A stretch of DNA of 64,000 nt from an uncultured bacterium (GCA_905214625.1 CAJMMQ010000009.1:36274-100273); one strand, 5' to 3'; counted from the stretch's first letter, positions 7,742-17,769 are shown. Notes: generated by a model not told the origin, from the letters alone. Translations and numbers: made by a program.

Positions 7742-9181
7742 TTATTCGTCCTCAGAAACAAGGCTCTTAAACCAGTTCTTAATCTTAGTTACATGAGGTT
7801 TCATTCCCTTCTTGTCCTTATCGTCATCGTCCTTCGGCAGAGTATCGTTCTCGCTTTCTTTCTTGGCGGCCTCTTCAGCGGCCTTGCGGCGCATCTCCTC
7901 AATCTTCAGTTTCTCGGCCTCAGTAAGCACCACGCCCTCACTGTTGCCGCGCGGCTGAACATGAGTGCCCTGCGTGGTGGCGGCGGGTTTCGGCTTATCG
8001 GTGCCAAACAGGTCGTTGTGCTCGCTGTATTCCTCTCCGGCACAGTTCATGTCGCCTTTGGCCAAAATGCCAAGCACGGTGTTCATCATGCCGTTATGTG
8101 CGTTGACATCGGGGTTGTTTGAGTTGATAGTCTGCGTAACAAACTTCGCAATACGTATTTTCTCTATATGCGTGTGGTTTCTGAATGCCATGTCGATGTT
8201 CTTCATGTTAGAGCCACCGCCCGTAAGGATTATACCGCCCAGAAGTCTGTCGGCATATTCGGCGGGAACCTGATACCACACATTCTCGATAATCTCCTGA
8301 AGCCTTCCCTCAACAATGTCAATAAACTTACGGCTCTCTATGCTGCGGTCGGTGTCGATAGGCAGCATCAGCGAGTTGTCTATTTCGTTGTTGTCGGTAT
8401 AGGCATTGCCGTATTTCAGCTTCATCTTCTCCGCATTATCGTCGTCCATCTGCAAAGAAGCAATATCCTTGGTTATGTTGTTTCCGCCGAGAGGTATAAC
8501 TGCAAGATGGCGGAGAATATTCTTATAGTAAACAGAAACTGTAGTAGTGTCGGCACCAAGGTCAACGAGCACACATCCCGAACGCTTCTCAGAGTCAGAG
8601 AGCACGCTGTCGGCCAGAGCCAGCGGAGCCAGATACATCTCGGCAATGGCAATGCCGGCAGTGTCGAAACACTTGTTGAGGTTGCGGTAGAAGGTCTTGC
8701 GCCACAATATGTTGAGGAAGTTGCCCTCAAGACGGCTGCACTGTATGCCCACGGGGTCGAGCTGCAGCTGGCTGTCAACCTTATACTCCTGTGTGGCCGC
8801 GTCAAGAATTTCCTGCTCAGGGTAAGACATGTTACGGTTAGTGTCCATAAGCTCGTTTACCATCTCCTGCGTAACGATAGTGTCGCTGAGAAGATCCTTA
8901 CCGATAACATTCTTCTCGCTGCGTATAGACTGACCGCCCACGCCGACATAAACCTGAGCTATCTCTGACTTTAGAGCCACAGAAAGTTTCTTCACGATGT
9001 TGGACACGCACTGAACGGTCTGATTTATGTTGTAAACAATGCCCTTGCGGATAAACGACGAAGAATCCTCTTTCACAACGGCAAGCACCGATATGCTGCC
9101 GTCAAGATTCTTCTTGCCCGCAATGCCTGTAACCTTTGATGAGCCTAATTCTATTGCTACTATAAAATCCTTTGCTGCCAT
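7742..9181 (-). CDS. ftsA: Cell division protein FtsA
   Basis: This 479-residue actin-like ATPase anchors FtsZ to the membrane. It opens MAAKDFIVAIELGSSKVTGI (phosphate-1 loop), carries DLGADTTTVSVY (phosphate-2) and ILTGGGSNM (adenosine motif). A Glu/Lys-rich linker from about residue 420 ends in KIKNWFKSLVSEDE, an amphipathic helix expected to insert in the inner leaflet. The linker makes it longer than E. coli FtsA (420 residues), which is usual in this phylum. It lies 27 bp after ftsQ and 57 bp before ftsZ. Confidence 0.97.
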   Translation of the reverse strand: MAAKDFIVAIELGSSKVTGIAGKKNLDGSISVLAVVKEDSSSFIRKGIVYNINQTVQCVSNIVKKLSVALKSEIAQVYVGVGGQSIRSEKNVIGKDLLSDTIVTQEMVNELMDTNRNMSYPEQEILDAATQEYKVDSQLQLDPVGIQCSRLEGNFLNILWRKTFYRNLNKCFDTAGIAIAEMYLAPLALADSVLSDSEKRSGCVLVDLGADTTTVSVYYKNILRHLAVIPLGGNNITKDIASLQMDDDNAEKMKLKYGNAYTDNNEIDNSLMLPIDTDRSIESRKFIDIVEGRLQEIIENVWYQVPAEYADRLLGGIILTGGGSNMKNIDMAFRNHTHIEKIRIAKFVTQTINSNNPDVNAHNGMMNTVLGILAKGDMNCAGEEYSEHNDLFGTDKPKPAATTQGTHVQPRGNSEGVVLTEAEKLKIEEMRRKAAEEAAKKESENDTLPKDDDDKDKKGMKPHVTKIKNWFKSLVSEDE

Positions 9182-9208
9182 ACGTTATCAATTTGTTGTT
9201 TCTGTTTA

Positions 9209-10009
9209 TTATATATCTGCCTTTTTCCTCTTTTTGCATATTATCTGATTGTCAAACTCCAGATCTATGTAAGAGTATTTGTTCCATCCGGCCTGACTGA
9301 GTCCATATTTATAAAATTTCTTCAGCCGGCTCATTTTCTTTTGCACAAAACTTTGCACCATAGCCTTGCGGCGGTTTACATATTTTGTCTGCGGAATGTT
9401 GCCAAGATACACGATGTGCTCGCCTACACGCGGAACCAGCTCGACACCCATGTCGGACAGAATGTTAATCTGCACTATCTGGTTTTTCCAGAAGTCGTCC
9501 TTCATCAGCTCCATGGCCAGATAAGAAAGATAGTTGCGCGCATACCAGCGGCTTATGTGTCCTGTGGCAATTATCAGGTCTGACGTGTACTTCGAGTTGG
9601 GCATTATGCCGCCGTGGTCATCCAGATAATAGTCGTCGCCGTTGACATTCTTAACCCTGACGATGGGCAGACGCTGCGTAATGGTTATAAACACGTTGCC
9701 GTCTTTCGTCTTATAGCACTGCGCCGTGTTGACAAAGGGTGTATCCTTCAGTTTGTCTTCGATGTCGCGCGGATTGATGTCGGCCATTTTCTTCTTAAAC
9801 GGATAAAGGCGGCTACGCTCAAGAATGCGCTTAACCTCCTTTGCACTGAGAAATCCGTTCGTACTTTCATCCTCCACGTTTATAGTAACCTTGGTACACA
9901 GGCTATGGGTCTCCTCCGGGTGATTAAACGATGTCGTCGCCATCACCAGGTAAACCGCAAGGAACACGTCGAGCGCTATTAATATGGTTCTTTTAAGTTT
10001 CTGACGCAT
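9209..10009 (-). CDS. ftsQ: Cell division protein FtsQ
   Basis: The 266-residue protein has a short cytoplasmic N-terminus, one membrane span (about 9-26) and a periplasmic part with a POTRA-like region followed by a FtsQ beta domain. The conserved block ITITQRLPIVRV and the motif YYLDDHGGIMP are recognisable. FtsQ links early and late division proteins. Its ATG directly abuts the murC stop, so translation is probably coupled. Sequence conservation in this family is low; position and topology carry the call. Confidence 0.92.
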   Translation of the reverse strand: MRQKLKRTILIALDVFLAVYLVMATTSFNHPEETHSLCTKVTINVEDESTNGFLSAKEVKRILERSRLYPFKKKMADINPRDIEDKLKDTPFVNTAQCYKTKDGNVFITITQRLPIVRVKNVNGDDYYLDDHGGIMPNSKYTSDLIIATGHISRWYARNYLSYLAMELMKDDFWKNQIVQINILSDMGVELVPRVGEHIVYLGNIPQTKYVNRRKAMVQSFVQKKMSRLKKFYKYGLSQAGWNKYSYIDLEFDNQIICKKRKKADI

Positions 10010-11392
10010 TTATTTATACTTGTCTTGAAGTATTTTCTCTATCTGTGGAACATAGTTGTCGAGGTCGCCGGCGCCGAGCACTACGAGAACCTCGAAATCA
10101 TTGTCTTTGACAAATGCCGTAACATCCTCCTTATGTATCATCTTCTTGTCCACGCCTTCTTTCAGGTTGTCGTAGATAAGCTGTGACGTAACGCCGGGAA
10201 TAGGTTCCTCGCGTGCGGGATAGATGTCACAGAGCACAACCTCATCGAGCATGCTCAGGCTGTCGGCAAAGTCCTTATAGAAGTCGCGGGTGCGGGTGTA
10301 TAGATGCGGCTGGAATATTACAGTTATCTTCTTGTCCCTGTAAAGCTCGCGTATGCTTCTTGCGCTCTGATATATCTCCTTTGGATGATGTGCATAGTCG
10401 CTGAGAAAGACAATACGGCTGTTCTTTATCTTGAAGTCGAAACGGCGGTCAACGCCACGGTAAGTCTTCATGCCATATTTCAGCTCTTCGGCCGAACAGC
10501 CGTTAAGCTGTGCCATTGCCATGGCCGCAATGCCGTTCTCGATATTGATTGGCACAGGCTGACCGAGCTGTATACCGCGCACAATTTCTATGGGCGAAAT
10601 GAAATCGAACGTGATGTTTCCGTTATCAATCACGATATTCTCGGCATGGAAGTCGCCACTGTCAAGGCCATATTCATACACCTTAACACCGGGCTGCACC
10701 TGAGCTTTCATCTCAAGGCCCTTGTGTATGATGAGCGCTCCGCCGGGCTGAATAAGCGAAGTATAATGGGCGAAACTCTCGAGATAAGCCTCCTTAGTGC
10801 CGTATATATCGAGATGGTCGGGGTCGGTGGATGTAATGACACTCATCCACGGGCGGAGCCAGTGGAAACTGCGGTCGAACTCATCGGCCTCGATAACCAC
10901 GAAGTCGCTCTCCTTGCTCAATATGTAGTTAGAGCTGTAATTCTTTGATATACCGCCGAGAAAGGCGTTGCAGTCTATGTGACTCTGATGCATAATATGG
11001 GCACACATTGCAGACGTAGTGGTCTTGCCGTGTGTACCGGCCACACAAAGCCCCTTGTGCGAACGTGTGAGCATGCCCAGCACCTGGGCGCGCTTCTCAA
11101 CGTCGAAACCGTTCTCACGGAAATAAACCAACTCCTTATGATCAGCCGGTACGGCCGGTGTGTATATCACAAGTGATGATTTCTGATTTCTACAGGCATG
11201 GGGGATTTCATCAATATTTTCCTCATAATGAATCAGCATGCCTTCTTTCTCGAGCTGTGTTGTCAAGGCAGAAGGTGTCTTGTCATATCCGGCAACCACA
11301 ACACCCCTGTGCAGGAAGTAGCGTGCTATAGCACTCATGCCTATACCGCCGGCTCCCACAAAATATACAGCTTTTATATCTTTCAGTTCCAT
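10010..11392 (-). CDS. murC: UDP-N-acetylmuramate--L-alanine ligase
   Basis: This 460-residue cytoplasmic Mur ligase adds L-Ala to UDP-MurNAc using ATP. The N-terminal Rossmann motif GAGGIGMS is at 13-20, the ATP loop GTHGKTT at 119-125, and SDYAHHP in the C-terminal half is the MurC hallmark. Length is typical. It is followed without a gap by ftsQ, and preceded by murG after 129 bp. Confidence 0.98.
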   Translation of the reverse strand: MELKDIKAVYFVGAGGIGMSAIARYFLHRGVVVAGYDKTPSALTTQLEKEGMLIHYEENIDEIPHACRNQKSSLVIYTPAVPADHKELVYFRENGFDVEKRAQVLGMLTRSHKGLCVAGTHGKTTTSAMCAHIMHQSHIDCNAFLGGISKNYSSNYILSKESDFVVIEADEFDRSFHWLRPWMSVITSTDPDHLDIYGTKEAYLESFAHYTSLIQPGGALIIHKGLEMKAQVQPGVKVYEYGLDSGDFHAENIVIDNGNITFDFISPIEIVRGIQLGQPVPINIENGIAAMAMAQLNGCSAEELKYGMKTYRGVDRRFDFKIKNSRIVFLSDYAHHPKEIYQSARSIRELYRDKKITVIFQPHLYTRTRDFYKDFADSLSMLDEVVLCDIYPAREEPIPGVTSQLIYDNLKEGVDKKMIHKEDVTAFVKDNDFEVLVVLGAGDLDNYVPQIEKILQDKYK

Positions 11393-11521
11393 TATTGTAT
11401 TTAATCTACAGAAACGGACTTATGTCCGCCCAAACAGTTTGTTATTCTGTATCTGCTCTTGCAATTTATTTTAGTATTCTCTATAAATCTTGTCTGTCAC
11501 CTGCACTCTGTCAAATGCCTT

Positions 11522-12637
11522 TCAACGTCCACGACGTGCGAGCTTAACCACTTCATCGGCAATTATGTCTGCCGAATCGGGAAGCGCGAGCTTCAGTATG
11601 TTCTCGCTCAGCTCTTTCAGCTTGGCATCGTCTTTCACCGTCTGCAGCGCCAGTTTCACCACTTCAGCCGGAGCATCGGCGTCTTTCACATACAGTGCGG
11701 CGTTCTTGTTTACCAGAGCCATGGCGTTCTTTGTCTGATGGTCTTCGGCTACGTTAGGCGAAGGAACAAGGATAACCGGCTTGCCTATGAGGCAGAACTC
11801 CGAAATGCTGCTTGCTCCGGCACGGCTTATAACCAAATCGGCAGCCTTATACGCGGCACCCATGTCAGAAATAAAGTCGGTAACACGCAGCGACGGAACA
11901 GTTCCGCGCGTTTTCAGCTCCGCCATTATCGACTCGTTATAATATTTTCCGGTCTGCCATATAAACTGCACGCCCGATTCTTTTACCTTATCGAGATTTT
12001 GCATCACGCTCTCATTAACGGTTCTTGCGCCCAGACTTCCGCCGACAATAAGTATTGTCTTTTTGTCTTCAGAAAGCCCGAAACTGTTAAGGGCCTCAGC
12101 CCTCGTGAGCTTTGTGTCGAGCAGGGCCTGACGCACGGGGTTACCGGTCTTTACAATCTTGTCCGCAGGGAAGAATCTCTCCATACCGTCGTAGGCCACG
12201 CAGATGCGGTCTACCTTCTTTGACAGTATCTTATTGGTAACGCCGGCATAAGAATTTTGCTCCTGTATGAGGCACGGTATGCCCATCTTTGTACATTGGT
12301 TGAGCATCGGACCGCTGGCATAGCCGCCTACTCCGACGGCAGCCATTGGCTTGAACTTGCGTATTATATTCTTGGCCATCTGCTGGCTTTTCCATATTTT
12401 ATAAAGAACGGCCACGTTTTTAAGCATGTTCTTTCTGTTAAAGCCACTTATCGGAAGACCTACGATCTCGTAGCCGGCCGCAGGCACGCGCTGCATTTCC
12501 ATGCGCCCTAACGCTCCGACAAACAGTATTTTTGCATCGGGGTGTTTTGCTTTGATTGCATTGGCTATTGAAACAGCCGGGAAAATGTGCCCTCCCGTGC
12601 CGCCTCCACTTATAACTATTCTAAGTTCATCGTCCAT
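11522..12637 (-). CDS. murG: UDP-GlcNAc:lipid I transferase MurG
   Basis: MurG attaches GlcNAc to lipid I to make lipid II on the inner face of the membrane. The start at 12637 (MDDELRIVISGGGTGGH) places the GGGTGGH donor loop at residues 11-17, as in the family. An upstream in-frame ATG at 12664 would overlap the likely -7 element and add nine unconserved residues. Other blocks are GVGGYASGP, QEQNSYAGVTNK and ISRAGASSISE. At 371 residues it is normal length. It heads the murG-murC-ftsQ-ftsA-ftsZ-yqeY run; ftsW, its usual upstream neighbour, lies 15.8 kb away. Confidence 0.97.
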   Translation of the reverse strand: MDDELRIVISGGGTGGHIFPAVSIANAIKAKHPDAKILFVGALGRMEMQRVPAAGYEIVGLPISGFNRKNMLKNVAVLYKIWKSQQMAKNIIRKFKPMAAVGVGGYASGPMLNQCTKMGIPCLIQEQNSYAGVTNKILSKKVDRICVAYDGMERFFPADKIVKTGNPVRQALLDTKLTRAEALNSFGLSEDKKTILIVGGSLGARTVNESVMQNLDKVKESGVQFIWQTGKYYNESIMAELKTRGTVPSLRVTDFISDMGAAYKAADLVISRAGASSISEFCLIGKPVILVPSPNVAEDHQTKNAMALVNKNAALYVKDADAPAEVVKLALQTVKDDAKLKELSENILKLALPDSADIIADEVVKLARRGR

Positions 12638-12661
12638 ATTTCCTTGCACCTTATTATTTCG

Positions 12662-12669
12662 CAAAAGTA
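12662..12669 (-). promoter_or_regulatory. Likely promoter (-7) of the murG operon
   Basis: TACTTTTG on the minus strand matches TAnnTTTG, 25 bp before the murG ATG. The -33 box is not clear. If real, it gives the separated murG-ftsZ half of the dcw cluster its own transcription start. Confidence 0.5.
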
Positions 12670-12874
12670 ATCAAAATTTTTCTTTTCAGATAATTTTAAA
12701 TAATATTTTTCTGGCTTATTAAAAAAATATACTGACACTCCGCACGACGGTATGACCACTACGCCGACACACTGACGTCATAAAGAAAATAATATGACAA
12801 AATGCGCCTGTGACTTGTCTTCAAACCGGCATTGGGTTTATATCAGATTTTATATTATCGCATTCACTCAAATA

Positions 12875-14458
12875 TTATCTTCCGAGCCAAGCCTCGGGAT
12901 TAAGCTTCGCCGTCCCTCGTCTAAGCTGGAACTGCAGAATGTTGTCCTCGCCTACCACTCCGAGAGCCTGACGTGCACTTACATGCTGTCCGCGATGCAC
13001 GTTTACGGAACGCAAGTTACAGTAAACAGAAATATAACTGCCGTGACGGACCATGACAACCATAGTGCCGCCAAAACCAAATACGGCGCTCACCTCACCA
13101 TCAAAGATTGAACGGGCTGACGCTCCGGGACTGCCAAGAATGTTGATTCCCTTATTGTCAAGCTTAACATTCTTAAGTCCTTCAACATTATACTGTCCGA
13201 AATGGCTCACTATACGGTAAGAGCCCGTTATAGGCACCGGCAGACGTCCGCGGTTACGCTCGAAGCTGCCGCTCAGTTTTCGGTCCTGAGAGTCGAACGA
13301 AACAGCTTCTTTCGCCTCTTTCTTAGCACGTGCCACCTCGTTTTCGTGCCTCATCTCTTCAACTTTCGCCTTACGCTCGGCCGCAACGCGGTCGGCCTCA
13401 GCCTCCCGTGCAGCCTGCTCCGCCTTGGCTTTTTCCTCTGCGCTCTTGCGCTCGGCAGCCCTGGCCTCAGCCTTCAATCGCTCCTCTCGTGCCTTAGCTT
13501 CAGCCACACGGCGAGCATTCTCACGTGCGGCTGCCTCTGCAGCAGCCTTCTTGCGCGCCAGCTCTTCAGCCCTTCTCTTTGCCGCGGCGGCAGCCTCTGC
13601 TGCCTTTCTGCGCGCCTCAGCCTCGGCTCTGGCCTTGGCTCTGGCCACCTCTTCGGCAATAAGTTTATCAATCTGAGCATTCAGGGCCGCGTCTTTTTTA
13701 CGCTGGTCTGCTATAATCGACTGTATCGTCTTCTGCTGTTTCTGCAAGGTGTTCACCACTTGTTGCTGCTCGGCTTGCTTATTTTGCAGGGCAGCATGTT
13801 CCTGCTGACCTTTGTAAAGCAGGTTGTTTTTCTGCCCCCTTACCTTCTGCAGCTCCTTGTTCTTGGCCTCTATCTGACTTTGCTTGGCCTTAACCATCTC
13901 ACCCTGGGCACGCTGATAGGCTGCATACTCGCGCACAAAGCGCAGACGGCGGTACATCTGGGCAAAGTTTTTCGCACTGAAGATAAACATCAGCTTGTCC
14001 TGTATAGTGCGGTTGTTTGCCATGTATCTCATCGACTTTATATACTTGGCCTTACGGTCCTGCAACTGCTGTTCAAGGGTTGCGAGCTGATTTTTGAGCA
14101 GTCCGATATTACCGTCTATATGAGATATGTCTTTCTGAATACCGTCAATAGCCTTCTGACGCTGGTCGATTTCGCTGTTTATCATCATCAGGTTATCGAG
14201 ACGTTTTTTTACGTCTGCCTTATTTGCACGCAGCAGACGTTCCTGCTCCTTAATCTTGCGCTGAACACTGGCGCGCTGATTGCGGAGTCCTTTAATTGAA
14301 GCATTAGAATAGTTGGCTGTCTTTGCCGACTTCTTCGTTGTACGTTTCTTAACCACTCGCTTTGTCGTGGTTTTCTTTTTCGTAGTCGACTGCTTTTTCT
14401 GAGCCAACGAAGGAACGGCAAAAGACAGTGCCAGTAAAAATATAAATATCCGTCTCAT
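12875..14458 (-). CDS. EnvC-like murein hydrolase activator with degenerate LytM domain
   Basis: The 527-residue protein has a signal peptide (1-19), a very basic stretch rich in K/T (20-45), two coiled-coil regions (about 50-240 and an Ala/Arg/Glu-rich helix 255-385), then a C-terminal M23/LytM domain (about 405-527). Residues at the zinc-ligand positions are replaced: Asn435 and Asn439 stand for the HxxxD pair, Asn481 for the His of the HL motif, and Gln509 for the HxH motif. This is the pattern of EnvC, a non-catalytic activator of division amidases. It abuts DUF4292 with no gap. A peptidoglycan-binding or scaffolding role is the alternative. Confidence 0.85.
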   Translation of the reverse strand: MRRIFIFLLALSFAVPSLAQKKQSTTKKKTTTKRVVKKRTTKKSAKTANYSNASIKGLRNQRASVQRKIKEQERLLRANKADVKKRLDNLMMINSEIDQRQKAIDGIQKDISHIDGNIGLLKNQLATLEQQLQDRKAKYIKSMRYMANNRTIQDKLMFIFSAKNFAQMYRRLRFVREYAAYQRAQGEMVKAKQSQIEAKNKELQKVRGQKNNLLYKGQQEHAALQNKQAEQQQVVNTLQKQQKTIQSIIADQRKKDAALNAQIDKLIAEEVARAKARAEAEARRKAAEAAAAAKRRAEELARKKAAAEAAARENARRVAEAKAREERLKAEARAAERKSAEEKAKAEQAAREAEADRVAAERKAKVEEMRHENEVARAKKEAKEAVSFDSQDRKLSGSFERNRGRLPVPITGSYRIVSHFGQYNVEGLKNVKLDNKGINILGSPGASARSIFDGEVSAVFGFGGTMVVMVRHGSYISVYCNLRSVNVHRGQHVSARQALGVVGEDNILQFQLRRGTAKLNPEAWLGR

Positions 14459-15355
14459 TTATAACTTTAAGATTCTGTTCATAACATCCTGTGCATCCAC
14501 CTTTTTATATTTATCAGACACTGTGGTGCGTGTCTCCCAGTCGGCAGACGTGTCCAGTCCGCTCATTGATATATTCACCGCCACGCCGTTAGCCTTTTTA
14601 ACAGAACTGCTCTGCATCATCAAGGTTATATCTGTCGGGAATCTCTTTGTCCCAAGAGGTTTAAAAGTGCCGTAGGTGCACTTAACCGAGGTGTTGCCGG
14701 CGGTCTGGCTGCTGTATGTAACATCCACAGCCTTTATCTGCCCGCTGGTTTTGTCGGCCTGCCACACATAGTTCATGTTGCCGCGTTTCAGCGTAACAAG
14801 CGTGTTGGCCACGGCATCGTTAAACGTAACGCCGAAGTTTTTGAGCGCCGAGTCGGTTATTTTCTGCTGTCCGGGAACAAAAAGCTGATTCCAGAACAGA
14901 GCCTGTAAGGCATAGAAGTCGAGCCCGTTGCGCTGCAGAAAATCTACATCATTATACGATGCCTTGATATACTCCTTGTTTATACGGTCAATCACCAGCA
15001 CATAGTCTTTGGTGAACTCTATGCGTCCGGCTTCCATAAGTCCCAGAGGCGTGAGCTGTATGCGTATAACGTCGTCCTTTTTCATCTTCAAAGAGCCCGA
15101 CACTGAAAGGTCTTTTGAACCGGTGTTTATACTGAACTTTATCTTTGCCGACAGGCACTGGGCATAAACTTCATTGTCGTAAACCTTGCGCAGGAAGTCG
15201 GTTTTGCGTGCCAAAACACTTTCGACATCGTTCTTGTCAACAAGCGATGACGAGCCTCCCGATGTCACGGATTTCTTTGTGCCGCACGAAACCATTGCAA
15301 GACACATGGCAAAAAGCACTATGCTGTAAAACAGCCTGTTATTATTTTTCAACAT
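14459..15355 (-). CDS. DUF4292 lipoprotein
   Basis: The 298-residue protein has a lipoprotein signal ending AMVSC (Cys24). The rest resembles the DUF4292 family, a LolA/LolB-like fold found across Bacteroidetes, with the region LSVSGSLKMKKDDVIRIQLT near residue 80. The fold hints at handling of a lipid or lipoprotein, but no function is established. It overlaps the upstream TPR gene by 14 bp and is immediately followed by the EnvC-like gene, so the three are translated together. Confidence 0.8.
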   Translation of the reverse strand: MLKNNNRLFYSIVLFAMCLAMVSCGTKKSVTSGGSSSLVDKNDVESVLARKTDFLRKVYDNEVYAQCLSAKIKFSINTGSKDLSVSGSLKMKKDDVIRIQLTPLGLMEAGRIEFTKDYVLVIDRINKEYIKASYNDVDFLQRNGLDFYALQALFWNQLFVPGQQKITDSALKNFGVTFNDAVANTLVTLKRGNMNYVWQADKTSGQIKAVDVTYSSQTAGNTSVKCTYGTFKPLGTKRFPTDITLMMQSSSVKKANGVAVNISMSGLDTSADWETRTTVSDKYKKVDAQDVMNRILKL

Positions 15356-17117
15356 ATTTCTTTAGTTTTATTTTCCTTATAAGCACTTTGTTCTCTCCGT
15401 CGCTGTTCTCAAGAGCCTCGCGCCAATATTCGAGCGCCTTGTCTGTTTCGCCGTTCATTATATGTATGTCGCCGGCATGTTCAAGCAGCACGGCACTGCT
15501 TGTTGTATCATTCTTGATGGCCATGTCGATATACGGCTGCGCGTCTTTATATTTTTTCTGTTTGAAAAGTATCCACGCGTATGTATCCAGATACGTGCTG
15601 TTATCGGGTTCGGCCTGCACCGTGCGATAGCTCATCTGCTCGGCCTTGTCGAGATTCTTGCCAGTTTCCGACAGATAGTAGGCATAGTTGTTAAGACAGC
15701 CGAAGTTGTCGTCCTTCCATTGCAGACAACTGTCATACGCGGCATACGCCTCCTGCTCCTGTCCCTTGCTGTAAAGGATGTCGCCCATTATGGCATAAAA
15801 GTCAGAAACGATGTCGGGATTGCTCTCGTCGTCAATCTGGCTTACGCCTTTTCTGAACACATCGAGGGCGTTGTCGTCATCGTCTTTCTGCACATAGGCC
15901 AGTCCGAGGAAATAATAAAAGGCCATTTCATCAGGATTATAGTCGAGCGCCTGGCGCGACAGCTCAATAACCTTGTCGAAATCTTTCTCGTTCCACTTTG
16001 TCTGTATCAGCTGCAGACGGGCTGCCGCGTTGTCTGGCGAGATGGCAAGCACGGTCTCGAGCACCTTAGTGATAGAGTCCTGTGGCATTTTCTTCAGCGT
16101 CATGTATGCAGCATACAGCTCTGCCATGTCGGATGTCTCCTGCGGTTGCTTCAGTATTCTCTTAAAGAGGCTGAGCACCTGCGTGCTGTCGCCTCCGTTC
16201 TTCTCGTTGTCTGCCACCACCTGCCGCATCAGTATCATCTTGGTGCTCACGGGTGTCTTTGGGTTAACGAGCATCGTTTCCTGTATAGAGTCGGCCTTTG
16301 CCTTGTCGCCTACGGTCTTGTAATAATCTATCATCGACATGCGCGCCATAGGATTTTCAGATTCCTGCCCCAGCACGTCCATATATTGTCTGTAAGCGTC
16401 ATCGGGCTTGCCGTTCTGCAGAAGCCAGTTGCCCATCATCACTCTATAGTTCATGTCGTTGGGATATTTCTCCGACATCGACTTCAGCTCGTTGAACTCT
16501 TCCTCTTTTTTGCCTTGAAGCGAATACACCTGCATCTTCGACAGGGCTGTCTGCTCGCTGCTTCCCTCAAGGGCTTCTATGCGCTCAATGGTCTTAATCA
16601 CATTGTCGTAGTCTTTCTTTCCGATATAAAGCTGATTAAGGATGTCGAGCACATCCGAACGCTCCGGACTGTTATGTGCAAGCTTTTCGTATGCCTTAAT
16701 GGCCTCGTCTATATTGCCTATGCGTATGTAGCCTGTGCCAAGACGCTCCAGATATGCGTTGTTCTCAGGGTCAAGCTCAGCCGCCTTCTTCACGTCTTCA
16801 AGTGCGGCGGTGTCGCCGTTGAGCACTCCGCTGTAAGACGACATCATAAAATACGCCTCTGCCGCATTCGGATTTATTTCGAGGCAATGGCTCAACAGGT
16901 CGTAAGCCGCATCGTAGTTGCCGGCCACCTGCTGCTTTACTGCCTCAAAATAGTATATCTTGAAGCGCAGGCTGTCGTTATGGCTTATGGGCGGAACAAC
17001 TATGCCACGCGCTGCCGTGCCGGCTCCGCCGGTATTGATTGCAGTTCTGCTGCCGCAGCCCGTAATGACAACTGCCGCCAAAAGCAGCGTCAGGATGTAT
17101 GATGTTTGTCTGTTCAT
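15342..17117 (-). CDS. TPR-repeat lipoprotein
   Basis: The 591-residue protein begins with a lipoprotein signal (VITGC, Cys21). The rest is almost entirely tetratricopeptide repeats from about residue 55 to 580; clear units include NAAEAYFMMSSYSGVLNGDT and NNAYLERLGTGYIRIGNIDE. It is probably a periplasmic scaffold anchored in a membrane. It lies 28 bp after dut and overlaps the DUF4292 gene. Gene order suggests that it works with the EnvC-like protein in envelope assembly; that is inference. Confidence 0.85.
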   Translation of the reverse strand: MNRQTSYILTLLLAAVVITGCGSRTAINTGGAGTAARGIVVPPISHNDSLRFKIYYFEAVKQQVAGNYDAAYDLLSHCLEINPNAAEAYFMMSSYSGVLNGDTAALEDVKKAAELDPENNAYLERLGTGYIRIGNIDEAIKAYEKLAHNSPERSDVLDILNQLYIGKKDYDNVIKTIERIEALEGSSEQTALSKMQVYSLQGKKEEEFNELKSMSEKYPNDMNYRVMMGNWLLQNGKPDDAYRQYMDVLGQESENPMARMSMIDYYKTVGDKAKADSIQETMLVNPKTPVSTKMILMRQVVADNEKNGGDSTQVLSLFKRILKQPQETSDMAELYAAYMTLKKMPQDSITKVLETVLAISPDNAAARLQLIQTKWNEKDFDKVIELSRQALDYNPDEMAFYYFLGLAYVQKDDDDNALDVFRKGVSQIDDESNPDIVSDFYAIMGDILYSKGQEQEAYAAYDSCLQWKDDNFGCLNNYAYYLSETGKNLDKAEQMSYRTVQAEPDNSTYLDTYAWILFKQKKYKDAQPYIDMAIKNDTTSSAVLLEHAGDIHIMNGETDKALEYWREALENSDGENKVLIRKIKLKKYVEK

Positions 17118-17145
17118 CTGAATTGTTGAAATGCTAAAATAGCCG

Positions 17146-17583
17146 TTACTTCACTCCGGTGTGGCCATAGCCTCCAGCTCCGCGTTCTGTCTCGTCGAGC
17201 ACGCTCACCTCTACAAACTCTGCCGTCTCGTGGCGTGCAATTACCATCTGGGCTATGCGCTCGCCGTCGTTGATAACAAAGTCGGTGTCTGAAAAGTTTA
17301 TCAGCAGCACCATCACCTCGCCTCTGTAGTCGGCATCTATCGTTCCCGGCGTGTTAAGCACCGTTATGCCGTGCTTCAAGGCAAGTCCGCTGCGCGGGCG
17401 CACCTGTGCCTCGTAGCCTTCGGGCAGGGCTATGTAGAGGCCCGTGGGTATCAGTCTGCGCTCCATGGGGCGCAGCGTTATCGGGGCGTCGATGTTAGCC
17501 CTGAGATCCATACCTGCACTCTGTGCCGTGGCGTATGCCGGAAGCGGCTGGTGCCCTTTGTTGATTACTTTTACGGGTATCAT
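17146..17583 (-). CDS. dut: dUTP diphosphatase
   Basis: This 145-residue trimeric dUTPase hydrolyses dUTP to dUMP and pyrophosphate, keeping uracil out of DNA and feeding dTMP synthesis. Motifs visible: AGMDLRA (23-29), RSGLA (64-68), [10 protein letters not shown] (80-89), GERIAQ (107-112) and the C-terminal [10 protein letters not shown] (135-143). The start at 17583 ([10 protein letters not shown]) is chosen because family members begin here. The longer frame to 17667 adds 28 unconserved residues. It is the first gene of the TPR-DUF4292-EnvC operon and is divergent from dgt, another dNTP hydrolase gene. Confidence 0.96.
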   Translation of the reverse strand: MIPVKVINKGHQPLPAYATAQSAGMDLRANIDAPITLRPMERRLIPTGLYIALPEGYEAQVRPRSGLALKHGITVLNTPGTIDADYRGEVMVLLINFSDTDFVINDGERIAQMVIARHETAEFVEVSVLDETERGAGGYGHTGVK

Positions 17584-17697
17584 AGTCTTATTCTGCTTTT
17601 TAGGTTTTAACGGCGCATGCCTCGGCCTGACGCCACATGCCGACATCAGCCAGCCCACAGCTGGCATGCTGCCGGTTACGTTACTTTAATTTGTGTG

Positions 17698-17705
17698 CAA
17701 AAATA
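17698..17705 (-). promoter_or_regulatory. Possible -7 element of the dut operon
   Basis: TATTTTTG on the minus strand fits TAnnTTTG, about 115 bp before the chosen dut start. No clear -33 is seen. Confidence 0.35.
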
Positions 17706-17769
17706 GCTATTTATATTTACATAATTGTATTTTTAGCGCTAAAAAGAAAGAATTTAGCCATTTTTAGAT

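Noticed and set aside
17584..17667. Longer dut start giving 173 residues
   Set aside because: The extra 28 residues ([20 protein letters not shown]...) are not part of the dUTPase fold and the conserved start [10 protein letters not shown] fits the family.
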